Positions 26,440 through 34,992 of a DNA stretch of 64,000 nt are shown in pieces; the stretch's first letter is position 1, and each line of letters starts with the position of its first letter. The stretch comes from Priestia endophytica DSM 13796 (GTDB taxonomy: Bacteria > Bacillota > Bacilli > Bacillales > Bacillaceae_H): NCBI RefSeq assembly GCF_900115845.1, contig NZ_FOXX01000002.1, positions 1-64,000 of the forward strand. Direction: 5' to 3'. The translations under genes were made by a program, and so were the position numbers. The notes under the pieces were generated by a model that was given only the letters and a program-made list of their open reading frames with translations, had not been told where the DNA came from and did not search any database.

Positions 26440-27330
26440 ATGAAAAAAGTCAGAAAAGCTATTATACCTGCTGCAGGCCTTGGAACAAGATTTTTGCCAG
26501 CTACAAAAGCAATGCCAAAAGAGATGCTTCCAATTGTAGATAAGCCGACAATTCAGTATATTGTGGAAGAAGCTATCGAATCAGGCATAGAAGATATCAT
26601 TATTGTAACTGGTAAAGGAAAGAGAGCTATTGAAGATCACTTTGATAATGCACCTGAACTTGAACGTAATTTAGAAGAAAAAGGAAAACAAGAGCTACTT
26701 GAAGAAGTTCGTAAAGCTTCTAATATAGTAGATATTCATTATATTAGACAAAAAGAGCCAAAGGGACTTGGTCATGCTGTATGGTGTGCGCGTAACTTTA
26801 TTGGTGATGAGCCCTTTGCTGTTTTACTTGGTGATGATATTGTCCAAGCGCAAAAACCTTGCTTACGCCAGCTAATGGATGAATATGAACAAACCCTTTC
26901 TTCAGTTATCGGCGTTCAACAAGTACCAGAGGAGCAAACTCATCGATATGGAATTGTTGATCCAATTTCAAGTTCTGGCCGACGCTATCAAGTAAAGAAC
27001 TTTGTAGAAAAGCCAGCTCAAGGCACGGCTCCTTCAAATCTAGCTATTATGGGGAGATATGTATTTACACCGGAAATCTTTATGTATCTTAAGAACCAAG
27101 AAGTTGGAGCAGGTGGTGAAATTCAATTAACAGATGCTATCCAAAAGTTAAATGAAATTCAACGCGTTTTTGCATATGACTTTGAAGGCAAACGTTATGA
27201 TGTAGGAGAGAAACTTGGATTTATCCAAACAACACTTGAGTTTGCTTTACAAGATCCTGCCTTAAAAGAATCAATGTTAGAGACAATGGAACAGCTTTTA
27301 CAAAAAGAGAAAATTACAGAAAAAAAATAA
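26440..27330 (+). CDS. galU: UTP-glucose-1-phosphate uridylyltransferase
   Basis: 296-aa cytosolic enzyme making UDP-glucose from UTP and glucose-1-phosphate (GtaB/HasC family). N-terminal nucleotide-binding motif [20 protein letters not shown] (about 9-28), [16 protein letters not shown]-type [18 protein letters not shown] and the late [14 protein letters not shown] features. Length is typical. Good SD (GGAGG) before ATG. UDP-glucose feeds teichoic acid, glycolipids and, after oxidation, exopolysaccharide. Its position between HasA-like, dehydrogenase, Wzz and BY-kinase genes suggests a hasABC-like supply function here. Confidence 0.95.
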   Translation: MKKVRKAIIPAAGLGTRFLPATKAMPKEMLPIVDKPTIQYIVEEAIESGIEDIIIVTGKGKRAIEDHFDNAPELERNLEEKGKQELLEEVRKASNIVDIHYIRQKEPKGLGHAVWCARNFIGDEPFAVLLGDDIVQAQKPCLRQLMDEYEQTLSSVIGVQQVPEEQTHRYGIVDPISSSGRRYQVKNFVEKPAQGTAPSNLAIMGRYVFTPEIFMYLKNQEVGAGGEIQLTDAIQKLNEIQRVFAYDFEGKRYDVGEKLGFIQTTLEFALQDPALKESMLETMEQLLQKEKITEKK

Positions 27331-27345
27331 CCGTCCCTTATTTTT

Positions 27346-27394
27346 AAAACGGTGAAAAATGTACCCCTCCTTAGCGGCTATTCTCCGTTTTTTA
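27346..27394 (+). terminator. Probable terminator of galU
   Basis: AAAACGG-T-GAA pairs with TTC-T-CCGTTTT across a 24-nt loop and is followed by TTTAC. A second hairpin (AGACTCCT / AGGAGTCT, 27409-27444) lies just downstream. The rest of 27445-27820 has no gene; TATAAT at 27779-27784 is a likely -10 for the next operon. Confidence 0.55.
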
Positions 27395-27820
27395 CTTTAA
27401 TAGAAACTAGACTCCTCACTTTTATTTCGAAAAAGTAGGAGTCTATAAAATGCTTCATGAAAAGACTTATACATGTTGTTTTCTCTCTTTATCCGTATCC
27501 TTTTTTATGTTTCTTAAAAAATATACTCTTTTTGTTACGGTCTCACCTTATTTCCCTCCTCTTGAACAATCCAAAGGGGCCGAAGTTCGCCTACATATAA
27601 TATGAAGAGAACAAAATACTGTACTACAATATCATCTAGAAGAGGTAAAGTATTAGTATTTTAAAATTATAATTTATTTTTTTGTAAACAAAATGATAAG
27701 GTTGTCGATATTTAAGTTGTAGTAAAAAGGGATTTACCTATACTTTATTTTCCTATAGCTATTCTACTAGGACTGGAGTATAATACGATGTGTAAATTTT
27801 AACAAAACTAGGAGGTTAAC

Positions 27821-28549
27821 ATGGAAGAAACGATTAGTCTTCGTGAGCTGTTTGCAACGTTGAAGAAAAGATTAAAACTAATCATTATTATTACGTTAGC
27901 AGCAGGTTTAATTAGTGCCATTATAAGCTATTTTGTTTTGACACCTGTGTATCAGAGTTCAACACAAATTTTAGTTAACCAATCAAAAGACGGTCAACAG
28001 CTCTATGAATCTTATCAAATTCAGACCAATTTACAGCTTGTGAATACATATACTGTTATTATGAAGAGCCCAGCTGTATTAGATAAAGTAAAGGAACAAC
28101 TAGATTATCAAGGTAGTTTAGCAGGTAAAATTCAGGTTACATCAGAACAAGATTCCCAAGTCCTTTCTGTAACTGTGCAAGATAGCGATCCGGAACTTGC
28201 AGCAAAAATTGCGAGCACAACCGCGACTGTATTTAAATCAGAAATTGCAAAAATTATGAAGGTTGATAATGTTACAATTTTATCTGTCGCCCAAATCCCC
28301 GATTATCCAATTAAGCCTAATAAAATGTTAAATGTAGCTATTGCTCTTGTGGTAGGACTAATGACAGGGGTAGGACTAGCCTTTTTACTAGAATACTTAG
28401 ATAATACAATTAAGAATGAGAATGATATTGAAGAATTACTAGGACTTCCAGTAATGGGTGTTGTTGCAAAAGTAGATGGGAATGCTAATCCAACAAAGCA
28501 GTCAAAGTTAGGGCTTCGTAAGACAAGGAGGGAAACATACGGTGCTTAA
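27821..28549 (+). CDS. Wzz-family chain-length/BY-kinase modulator (TkmA/YveK-like)
   Basis: 242-aa membrane protein with two helices (about 17-38 and 172-192) flanking an extracellular domain; N-terminal Wzz motif ETISLRELFATLKKR and a second-helix Pro-rich start AQIPDYPIKPNKMLN. The short cytosolic C-terminal tail would activate the partner tyrosine kinase, as TkmA does for PtkA in B. subtilis. It overlaps the kinase gene by 8 bp. It controls export or length of a polysaccharide, most simply the one made by the neighbouring HasA-like or other capsule enzymes. Confidence 0.9.
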   Translation: MEETISLRELFATLKKRLKLIIIITLAAGLISAIISYFVLTPVYQSSTQILVNQSKDGQQLYESYQIQTNLQLVNTYTVIMKSPAVLDKVKEQLDYQGSLAGKIQVTSEQDSQVLSVTVQDSDPELAAKIASTTATVFKSEIAKIMKVDNVTILSVAQIPDYPIKPNKMLNVAIALVVGLMTGVGLAFLLEYLDNTIKNENDIEELLGLPVMGVVAKVDGNANPTKQSKLGLRKTRRETYGA

Positions 28550-29240
28550 AAGAAAAAAAAGTAGTGTTCAGCAAACAACAAAGCGTAGCTTAGTTGCTCA
28601 TACAACACCAAAAGCGCCGATTGCTGAGCAGTATAGAACAATTCGAACAAATATTGAATTTTCTAGTGTTGATCAAAATATCCGCTCTCTTATGATTACA
28701 TCAGCAAGCCCAAGTGAAGGGAAGTCAACAACAACAGCTAACTTAGCAACCGTATTTGCTCAGCAAGGAAAGAGAGTATTGCTTATTGATGCTGACCTTC
28801 GAAAACCAACTGCTCATTATACTTTTCGTGCAGAAAATTTCAAAGGGTTAACAACTGTTTTAAGTAGAAAATCTACATTGGCGGATGCTATTCAAACAAC
28901 GGAAGTAGCTAATCTAGATTTACTTTCAAGTGGACCTATTCCACCAAATCCATCTGAACTAATCGGCTCTCAAGTGATGAAAAATATGCTAGAAGAAGCA
29001 TATGAAAATTATGATTTTATTATCTTTGACACACCTCCTATCTTATCCGTGACAGATGCTCAAATTTTAGCAAACCAATGTGATGCCACGATTCTGGTTG
29101 TAAAAAGCGGTAGCACGGTTATTGATACAGCGCTGAAGGCGAAAGATCTTTTGCAGAATGCGAAAGGAAAACTGCTTGGAGTTGTACTGAATGAAAAGAA
29201 AGTAAACATTGGTGAATATTATTATTACGGCCAGAGCTAA
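28542..29240 (+). CDS. Bacterial tyrosine kinase (CpsD/CapB/PtkA family)
   Basis: 232-aa cytosolic BY-kinase. Walker A SPSEGKSTTTANLA (about 50-63), Walker A' LLIDADLRKPTAHY, Walker B-like FIIFDTPP, and a C-terminal tyrosine cluster GEYYYYGQS that is the usual autophosphorylation site. EQYRTIRTNIEF is the oligomerisation segment of the family. It starts at GTG 28542 within the end of the Wzz gene, with AAGGAGG upstream. In B. subtilis the kinase PtkA phosphorylates UDP-glucose dehydrogenase; here its phosphatase counterpart at 25.4 kb appears catalytically dead. Confidence 0.92.
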   Translation: MLKRKKSSVQQTTKRSLVAHTTPKAPIAEQYRTIRTNIEFSSVDQNIRSLMITSASPSEGKSTTTANLATVFAQQGKRVLLIDADLRKPTAHYTFRAENFKGLTTVLSRKSTLADAIQTTEVANLDLLSSGPIPPNPSELIGSQVMKNMLEEAYENYDFIIFDTPPILSVTDAQILANQCDATILVVKSGSTVIDTALKAKDLLQNAKGKLLGVVLNEKKVNIGEYYYYGQS

Positions 29241-29269
29241 AAGCTAGTCATATGACTAGCTTTTTTTTA
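29241..29269 (+). terminator. Rho-independent terminator of the Wzz/BY-kinase operon
   Basis: AAAGCTAGTCA / TGACTAGCTTT stem followed by TTTTTATA, directly after the kinase stop. Confidence 0.9.
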
Positions 29270-29338
29270 TAATTAAAAGATTTATTTCTCTATATTTCGC
29301 AATTTTCGATAAACTAAAAAGAAAAGGAGATAATAAGA

Positions 29339-31093
29339 TTGATTCATCTTGTTCCATTAATGATTGAACGCGTTGGCGTTATTGTGATTGCTGCTTTCAT
29401 TCTTGCTCAAATGAAGTCATTTCGGCAAGTTGTTCAACATGAGCAAGGAATAAAAGAAAAGCTATTCATTTTATTTATCTTTGGTGTCTTTGGAATAATT
29501 AGTAATTATACTGGAATTGAAGTTCATCAACGTGAGATCACTGCAAGAACATGGATTGATGAAATTGGAACAGAAAATGCAATTGCTAACACAAGAATTA
29601 TGAATATTGTTATAGGAGGAATATTAGGCGGTCCTTTAGTTGGAGGAGGAGTTGGAATTATTGCCGGGTTTCATCGCTATTTACTTGGTGGCTACACAGC
29701 ATTTTCTTGTGCTATTTCTTCCGTTATTGCCGGGTTTTTTGCTGGTATAGTAGGAAAGTATTTTAAAGGAAGAATTACAACATCACCTTGGTTTGCTGTT
29801 ACGATAAGTATGTTAATGGAAGTACTACAAATGATTATTTTGTGGGGTTCTGGGTTTAGGAGACTTGTTGAAACAATTGGAGTTCCTATGATTTTATTGA
29901 ACGGTCTTGGCGCTTTTCTCTTTATGCTAATTATTATTTCAATATTAAGAGAAGAAGAACGAACGAAAGCTTTTCAAACACATCAAGCTATGAAAATTGC
30001 AGAAGAAACGCTTCCCCATTTTAGAAAAGGACTTAATAAACAGTCTTGTAAAAGGGTAGCAGAAATTATGTTGAAGAGAACAGAGGCAGATGCAATAGCT
30101 GTTACAAATGAAAAAGAAGTGCTTGCACATGTAGGAGTGGCGGAGGATCATCACATTGCTCCGGGAGATTTTGCTACAGAATTAACAAAGAAAGTACTAA
30201 AAAGAGGTGAAATTTTAACAGCTCATAGTAAAAGAGATATTTTATGTTTTCATCCTGATTGTCCTTTACAAGCAGCAGTAGTTCTACCATTAAAACTCCA
30301 TGGTGGAACAGTTGGAACGTTAAAACTTTATTTTGTTAGTGCGAATAAACTAAATAAAGTAGAAAGAGAGTTAGCTGAAGGTTTGGCAAATCTTTTCTCT
30401 GTTCAACTTGAATTAGCTCAAGCAGAAAATCAAGGGAAACTTTTGAAAGATGCTGAGATTAAAGCTCTTCAAGCACAGGTTCATCCCCATTTCCTTTTTA
30501 ATGCTATTAATACTATCTCAGCTCTCTGTCGTGTCGACGTTGAAAAAGCTAGAGCCCTTCTTTTAGAATTAAGTCGGTATTTCAGAAGAAATTTACAAGG
30601 AGCAAGGCATATTCTCATTCCTTTTGAAAAAGAGCTTCAGCACGTTCGTGCATACTTGTCGCTTGAGCAAGCGCGTTTTCCGGACAAATATAAAATTAAA
30701 TTCAATATTGAGGAGACTCTTAAAGAAGCCCTTATCCCGCCCTTTATTCTTCAACCACTTGTTGAGAATGCTGTTCGACATGCTTTGTCAGCGCGGAAGA
30801 ATGGGGGAGAAATTATAATAGAAGCTTATACAGAACAAGGAAAATTGATCATTAGCGTTCAAGATAATGGGCATGGCATTTCAAGCGAGAGATTATATAT
30901 GCTTGGAAAAGAACCAGTACATTCAAGTGAAGGGACAGGCACAGCCCTTTACAATATTTCTGAAAGATTGCAAGGGATTTATAATGAAGAGGCTTTATTT
31001 CAAATTAAAAGCATGGAAAACGGCACAAAAGTTACAATCACTGTACCATTGAAAGGAGACTATAAAAAAGATGTTGAAAGCTTTTATTGTTGA
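29339..31093 (+). CDS. lytS: LytS-family sensor histidine kinase
   Basis: 584 aa. Six or so N-terminal helices form the 5TMR-LYT sensor (GVFGIISNYTGIEV, NTRIMNIVIGGILGGPLVGGGVGIIAG), then a GAF domain (about 225-365), a His_kinase domain with LQAQVHPHFLFNAINTI (phosphoaccepting His about 385) and a HATPase_c domain (LQPLVENAVRHA, VQDNGHGI). TTG 29339 is the likely start, 9 nt after AAAAGGAG. It overlaps the response-regulator gene by 23 bp. B. subtilis LytS and E. coli BtsS respond to pyruvate; with cstA next door this system probably does too. Confidence 0.93.
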   Translation: MIHLVPLMIERVGVIVIAAFILAQMKSFRQVVQHEQGIKEKLFILFIFGVFGIISNYTGIEVHQREITARTWIDEIGTENAIANTRIMNIVIGGILGGPLVGGGVGIIAGFHRYLLGGYTAFSCAISSVIAGFFAGIVGKYFKGRITTSPWFAVTISMLMEVLQMIILWGSGFRRLVETIGVPMILLNGLGAFLFMLIIISILREEERTKAFQTHQAMKIAEETLPHFRKGLNKQSCKRVAEIMLKRTEADAIAVTNEKEVLAHVGVAEDHHIAPGDFATELTKKVLKRGEILTAHSKRDILCFHPDCPLQAAVVLPLKLHGGTVGTLKLYFVSANKLNKVERELAEGLANLFSVQLELAQAENQGKLLKDAEIKALQAQVHPHFLFNAINTISALCRVDVEKARALLLELSRYFRRNLQGARHILIPFEKELQHVRAYLSLEQARFPDKYKIKFNIEETLKEALIPPFILQPLVENAVRHALSARKNGGEIIIEAYTEQGKLIISVQDNGHGISSERLYMLGKEPVHSSEGTGTALYNISERLQGIYNEEALFQIKSMENGTKVTITVPLKGDYKKDVESFYC

Positions 31094-31808
31094 TGATGAA
31101 CCTCTTGCTAGAGATGAGTTAGCATATTTGTTAAAGAGAAGCCGAAAAGCAGAAGTTATTGGAGAGACAGACTGTTTCGAAGATGCAGTAGAGAAAATTA
31201 AAGAGCTCGCTCCAGACGTTGTTTTTTTAGACATTGAACTAACTGAAAAAAGCGGTCTTGAGTTAGCGAACAAACTTCAATCTTTCAGTAAAATTCCAGC
31301 TATTATTTTTGCGACCGCGTATGATGAATATGCACTGCAAGCCTTTGACTTAAGTGCTTCCGATTATGTATTAAAGCCTTTTGAAGAGGCGCGTATTCAT
31401 CAAGCATTAGACAAACTTGTGAAAAACTATGCTGCCCGGGATCTAATAGTAGAAGAGCCACCCCCTCATTCTTTGAAGAATTCCGGCAAAATAGCGGTAT
31501 TAGAAGAGGAACGCATTATTCTACTAGATTTTAAAGAGATTATATATATAGGTGCTCTTGATGGTAAAACCATTGTAAAGACGTTTAATGATCAATTTGT
31601 TACAAGTGAGACGCTTGTTTCCCTCGAAAAAAAAGCGACTGCCTTTTCCTTTATTAGAGTGCATAGAAGCTATCTTGTAAACTTTCAACATATTGTAGAA
31701 ATACAGCCGTGGTTCAACTCCACTTATAATCTTTTAATGAAGGAGCATTCGACTATTCCTGTTAGCCGTACTTATGTGCGACAACTTAGAGAACTTTTAG
31801 GTTTTTAG
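31071..31808 (+). CDS. lytT: LytTR-family response regulator
   Basis: 245 aa. Receiver domain (about 1-118) with acidic pocket VDDEP and phosphorylated Asp in VVFLDIELTEKSG (about 54), KPF signature lysine, then a LytTR DNA-binding domain (about 140-245) including FIRVHRSYLVNFQHI and VPVSRTY-like IPVSRTYVRQLREL. It starts inside lytS, so the two are translationally coupled. LytTR proteins bind direct repeats of about 9 bp; its most likely target is the cstA promoter 135 bp downstream. Confidence 0.93.
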   Translation: MLKAFIVDDEPLARDELAYLLKRSRKAEVIGETDCFEDAVEKIKELAPDVVFLDIELTEKSGLELANKLQSFSKIPAIIFATAYDEYALQAFDLSASDYVLKPFEEARIHQALDKLVKNYAARDLIVEEPPPHSLKNSGKIAVLEEERIILLDFKEIIYIGALDGKTIVKTFNDQFVTSETLVSLEKKATAFSFIRVHRSYLVNFQHIVEIQPWFNSTYNLLMKEHSTIPVSRTYVRQLRELLGF

Positions 31809-31863
31809 TATGCATTTCATAACGCTTTTTTGCTTTTTTATTTCCTCTCTAGAGCATTTCAGC

Positions 31864-31890
31864 ATGAAAACGATATGAATGCGTTTTCAT
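31864..31890. promoter_or_regulatory. cre-like palindrome upstream of cstA
   Basis: ATGAAAACG-N9-CGTTTTCAT, a perfect 9-bp inverted repeat. Each arm also belongs to an overlapping near-match to the CcpA box TGWAANCGNTNWCA (TGAAAACGATATGA and TGAATGCGTTTTCA, one mismatch each). It lies about 53 bp before the cstA ATG and just before an AT repeat (TATGATATATATAT) that may hold the -10. CcpA control of a pyruvate/peptide transporter is plausible. Confidence 0.65.
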
Positions 31891-31942
31891 TTAGTATGAT
31901 ATATATATATATTATAAGAGAAGGCAAGAGGGGGATGAAGAA

Positions 31943-33739
31943 ATGAATGCGATTACAATTATGATTGCTTCCATTTGTATTTTAATGATTGCCTACCGTT
32001 TATACGGTACATTTATTGCTGTAAAGGTTTTGAAACTAAATGATGATAAGCCAACACCAGCATATACAGAAGAAGATGGAAAAGACTATGTTCCTACAAA
32101 CAGGTGGGTCACATTCGGGCACCATTTTGCTGCTATCGCTGCCGCAGGTCCGCTTGTAGGTCCTATACTAGCAGCACAGTTTGGGTATTTACCAAGCATG
32201 ATTTGGTTGCTTGTTGGAGCTGTTATTGGAGGAGCTGTCCATGATGCAGTTGTATTGTTTGCTTCAATGCGTAAAAAAGGTCAATCTCTTTCAGAAGTAG
32301 CAAAGGCAGAATTAGGACCTGTAGCAGGATTTTGTACAGGACTTGCAATGCTTTTTATTATTACTATTACAATGGCAGGACTTTCAATGGTCGTCCTTCA
32401 TGCACTTGAACGTAACCCATGGGGAACATTTGCAGTTGGCATTACAATTCCAATTGCAATGGGAGTTGGGTTGTACCACAAGAAAACTGGAAATTTAAAA
32501 GGTGCTGCAACACTTGGTTTTATTCTTATTATGGTTGGTGTTTTTATTGGACCATCGCTTCAAAATACAGCCATTGGTGATTTTTTAACACTTGATATGA
32601 ATACGCTTGCTATTATTTTACCTATTTATGCTTTTTTTGCAGCAGCACTGCCTGTTTGGTTATTGCTTGCTCCGCGCGATTATTTGAGTAGTTTTATGAA
32701 AATTGGGGTGTTTTTAGCTCTTATTATAGGAGTATTTATTGTTAATCCAGCTATTCCTTTTCCAGCTGTAACAGAGTTTATCCACGGCGGAGGGCCTGTT
32801 GTGGCTGGACCTGTGTGGCCATTTATTTCAATTACAATCGCTTGTGGAGCTATTTCTGGGTTTCATGCCTTTATAAGCTCTGGAACAACACCAAAAATGC
32901 TTGATCGTTGGAGTGATATTAAAGTAGTTGGATTTGGGGCAATGCTTGTAGAATGTGTTGTAGCTATTATGGCTTTAATTGCTGCTATTTCTCTTCAGCC
33001 TGGTGACTATTTTGCAATTAATTCTACACCTGAAGTGTTTGCAACACTTGGGATGAGCGTTGAAAATCTACCACAGCTTAGTCAAGCGGTTGGACTTGAT
33101 CTTGAAGGAAGAACAGGTGGAGCTGTCACACTTGCAGTTGGTATGACGTATATTTTTACAGAAGTTCCTTGGTTTAGCAACCTTGCTTCTTACTTTTTCC
33201 AATTCGTTATTATGTTTGAAGCAGTTTTCATTTTAACGGCAATTGATGCTGGGACTCGTGTTGCGCGCTATCTTATTCAAGACTTTTTTGGTGAATTTTA
33301 TAAACCATTAAAACGAGTAGATTGGTTACCAGGATCTATTTTTGCAAGTGCATTAGCATGTATTATGTGGGGATATCTTCTTTTCTCAGGAGACATTAGT
33401 TCTGTGTGGGCTCTTTTCGGAGTTTCGAATCAGCTTATGGCTTCCATTGGATTAATTGTTGGAGCAACGGTCATTTTAAAAATCGCGGACAAACGCTGGT
33501 ATATGCTAACATGTCTCGTTCCACTTGCTTACTTATATGTTACTGTTAACTATGCAGGATATTGGATGGTGAAAAATGTCTATCTGAACCCAGATGCGAC
33601 AGGATACAGTGTTTTAAATGCCATCCTTTCAATTATTATGCTTGTTCTTGGTATTATTATTGTTGTTACAGCAATTAAGAAGTGGATGGAGCTGTGGAAC
33701 AACCCAAATCTGAAGGCGAATATCAAATCGGCAATGTGA
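31943..33739 (+). CDS. cstA: CstA-family transporter (pyruvate or peptide)
   Basis: 598-aa protein with many transmembrane helices. Family signatures: YVPTNRWVTFGHHFAAIAAAGPLVGP, FAGPIWGxx-type LGPVAGFCTGLAML, ISGFHAFISSGTTPKML, and the late GVSNQLMASIGLIV. CstA proteins were named for carbon starvation and peptide use; E. coli BtsT and CstA are now known as pyruvate:proton symporters. Position directly after lytST and behind a cre-like palindrome argues for a pyruvate uptake role controlled by LytT and CcpA. ATG 31943 follows AGAGGGGGAT. Confidence 0.92.
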   Translation: MNAITIMIASICILMIAYRLYGTFIAVKVLKLNDDKPTPAYTEEDGKDYVPTNRWVTFGHHFAAIAAAGPLVGPILAAQFGYLPSMIWLLVGAVIGGAVHDAVVLFASMRKKGQSLSEVAKAELGPVAGFCTGLAMLFIITITMAGLSMVVLHALERNPWGTFAVGITIPIAMGVGLYHKKTGNLKGAATLGFILIMVGVFIGPSLQNTAIGDFLTLDMNTLAIILPIYAFFAAALPVWLLLAPRDYLSSFMKIGVFLALIIGVFIVNPAIPFPAVTEFIHGGGPVVAGPVWPFISITIACGAISGFHAFISSGTTPKMLDRWSDIKVVGFGAMLVECVVAIMALIAAISLQPGDYFAINSTPEVFATLGMSVENLPQLSQAVGLDLEGRTGGAVTLAVGMTYIFTEVPWFSNLASYFFQFVIMFEAVFILTAIDAGTRVARYLIQDFFGEFYKPLKRVDWLPGSIFASALACIMWGYLLFSGDISSVWALFGVSNQLMASIGLIVGATVILKIADKRWYMLTCLVPLAYLYVTVNYAGYWMVKNVYLNPDATGYSVLNAILSIIMLVLGIIIVVTAIKKWMELWNNPNLKANIKSAM

Positions 33740-33782
33740 TAAAAAGATTTTCATTATAAGCAGAATATTTTTAATAAGATAG

Positions 33783-33817
33783 AGATTCTTTAGCCTATGC
33801 TAAAGAATCTTTTTTTG
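33783..33817 (+). terminator. Rho-independent terminator of cstA
   Basis: AGATTCTTTAGC-CTAT-GCTAAAGAATCT, perfect 12-bp stem, followed by TTTTTTTG. Confidence 0.95.
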
Positions 33818-33912
33818 TTTTTTTCAGTGATCAAACTTTAGAGATCAAATCTAGCGATTCGGTCTTTTCTTAATTTGTGGTATAAAAAGTCTCTAATTAG
33901 ACAATTATGATT

Positions 33913-33931
33913 ACCATTCGTGACCATTCGT
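33913..33931. repeat. Tandem ACCATTCGT direct repeat upstream of qoxA
   Basis: ACCATTCGT occurs twice with a 10-bp period (33913-33921, 33923-33931), one helical turn, about 100 bp upstream of qoxA. It could bind a regulator in tandem. It does not match ResD, Rex or Fnr sites I know. Confidence 0.4.
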
Positions 33932-34029
33932 TAAAATAATTAGTTTCATCATTACTTCCTATCTTTCGGCATCTAAAAATCAAAGGAATTCATTTCGCCA
34001 TTTTTTATATAAGGAAAGGAGACACAACG

Positions 34030-34935
34030 ATGAAAAGGTTTCAAAACATAAGTCGAAAGAGAGAGTTAGTAGCAGCGTTAGCTTTTGTTTTATTATTAAG
34101 CGGCTGTGACATAAGGATGGGAGTACTAAATCCCAAAGGACCTGTAGCTCAAACTCAATATGACCTTATTATATGGTCCATTATCTTTATGCTTATTATC
34201 GTAGTGGTAGTTTTCGTTTTGTTTACTGTCATTCTTATTAAGTATCGTGAAAGACCGGACAATATGGACTACGAACCACCTGAAATGCATGGAAACAAAC
34301 TTTTGGAAGTTATATGGACAGGAATTCCGATTATTATTGTTATTGCTCTTTCTATTCCAACTGTTCAAGCTATATTTGAACTGGAAGAACCACCTAAAAC
34401 GTCAGCAGAAGAGCAACAAAAGCCTTTAGTCATTCACGCTACATCAGCAGACTGGAAATGGATTTTTAGCTATCCTGAACAAGGTATTGAGACGGTCAAT
34501 TATGTAAATATTCCAGAAGATCGACCAGTTGAATTTAGATTAACATCCACAAGTTCAATAACGGCTTTATGGATTCCAGAGCTTGGTGGACAGAAATATG
34601 CAATGGCTGGGATGGAAACAAAACTTTATCTACTGGCTGATAACCCAGGAACATATATGGGACGTAATGCAAATTTTAATGGAGAAGGGTTCGCTAAGAT
34701 GGAGTTTGAAGTAGAGTCTCAAACAGATAAAGATTTCAAAGATTGGGTAGCAGAAGTTCAAGATACAGCCCCAAAGCTTACAAAAACAACCTATAACAAA
34801 ATTTTGGAGCCAAGTCATGTTGGGCGTATGACCTATTCAAATACCCACTTAGACTGGGTTAATCATGCAGCCCAAAAAGCGTATTACAAAGATAAGGGAG
34901 AACATGACCCACATAACAGTCATATGGATCATTGA
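34030..34935 (+). CDS. qoxA: Cytochrome aa3 quinol oxidase subunit II
   Basis: 301 aa. Lipoprotein signal (LLLSGCDIRMG, Cys about 26), two membrane helices (about 45-68, 90-112) and an extracellular cupredoxin-like domain. The CuA ligand set of cytochrome c oxidases (paired Cys and His) is absent, which marks a quinol oxidase. STSSITALWIPELGGQKYAMAGMETKLYL and NFNGEGFAKMEF are typical. First gene of qoxABCD. The enzyme takes electrons from menaquinol, reduces O2 and pumps protons. Confidence 0.95.
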   Translation: MKRFQNISRKRELVAALAFVLLLSGCDIRMGVLNPKGPVAQTQYDLIIWSIIFMLIIVVVVFVLFTVILIKYRERPDNMDYEPPEMHGNKLLEVIWTGIPIIIVIALSIPTVQAIFELEEPPKTSAEEQQKPLVIHATSADWKWIFSYPEQGIETVNYVNIPEDRPVEFRLTSTSSITALWIPELGGQKYAMAGMETKLYLLADNPGTYMGRNANFNGEGFAKMEFEVESQTDKDFKDWVAEVQDTAPKLTKTTYNKILEPSHVGRMTYSNTHLDWVNHAAQKAYYKDKGEHDPHNSHMDH

Positions 34936-34992
34936 TTTCCCTCCATATAATCAAGATGCCTTGGTAACACAAGGGAAGGAGGAAGCTATAAA

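Noticed and set aside
29945-30154. Minus-strand ORFs within lytS
   Set aside because: Shadow frames of a well-supported histidine kinase.
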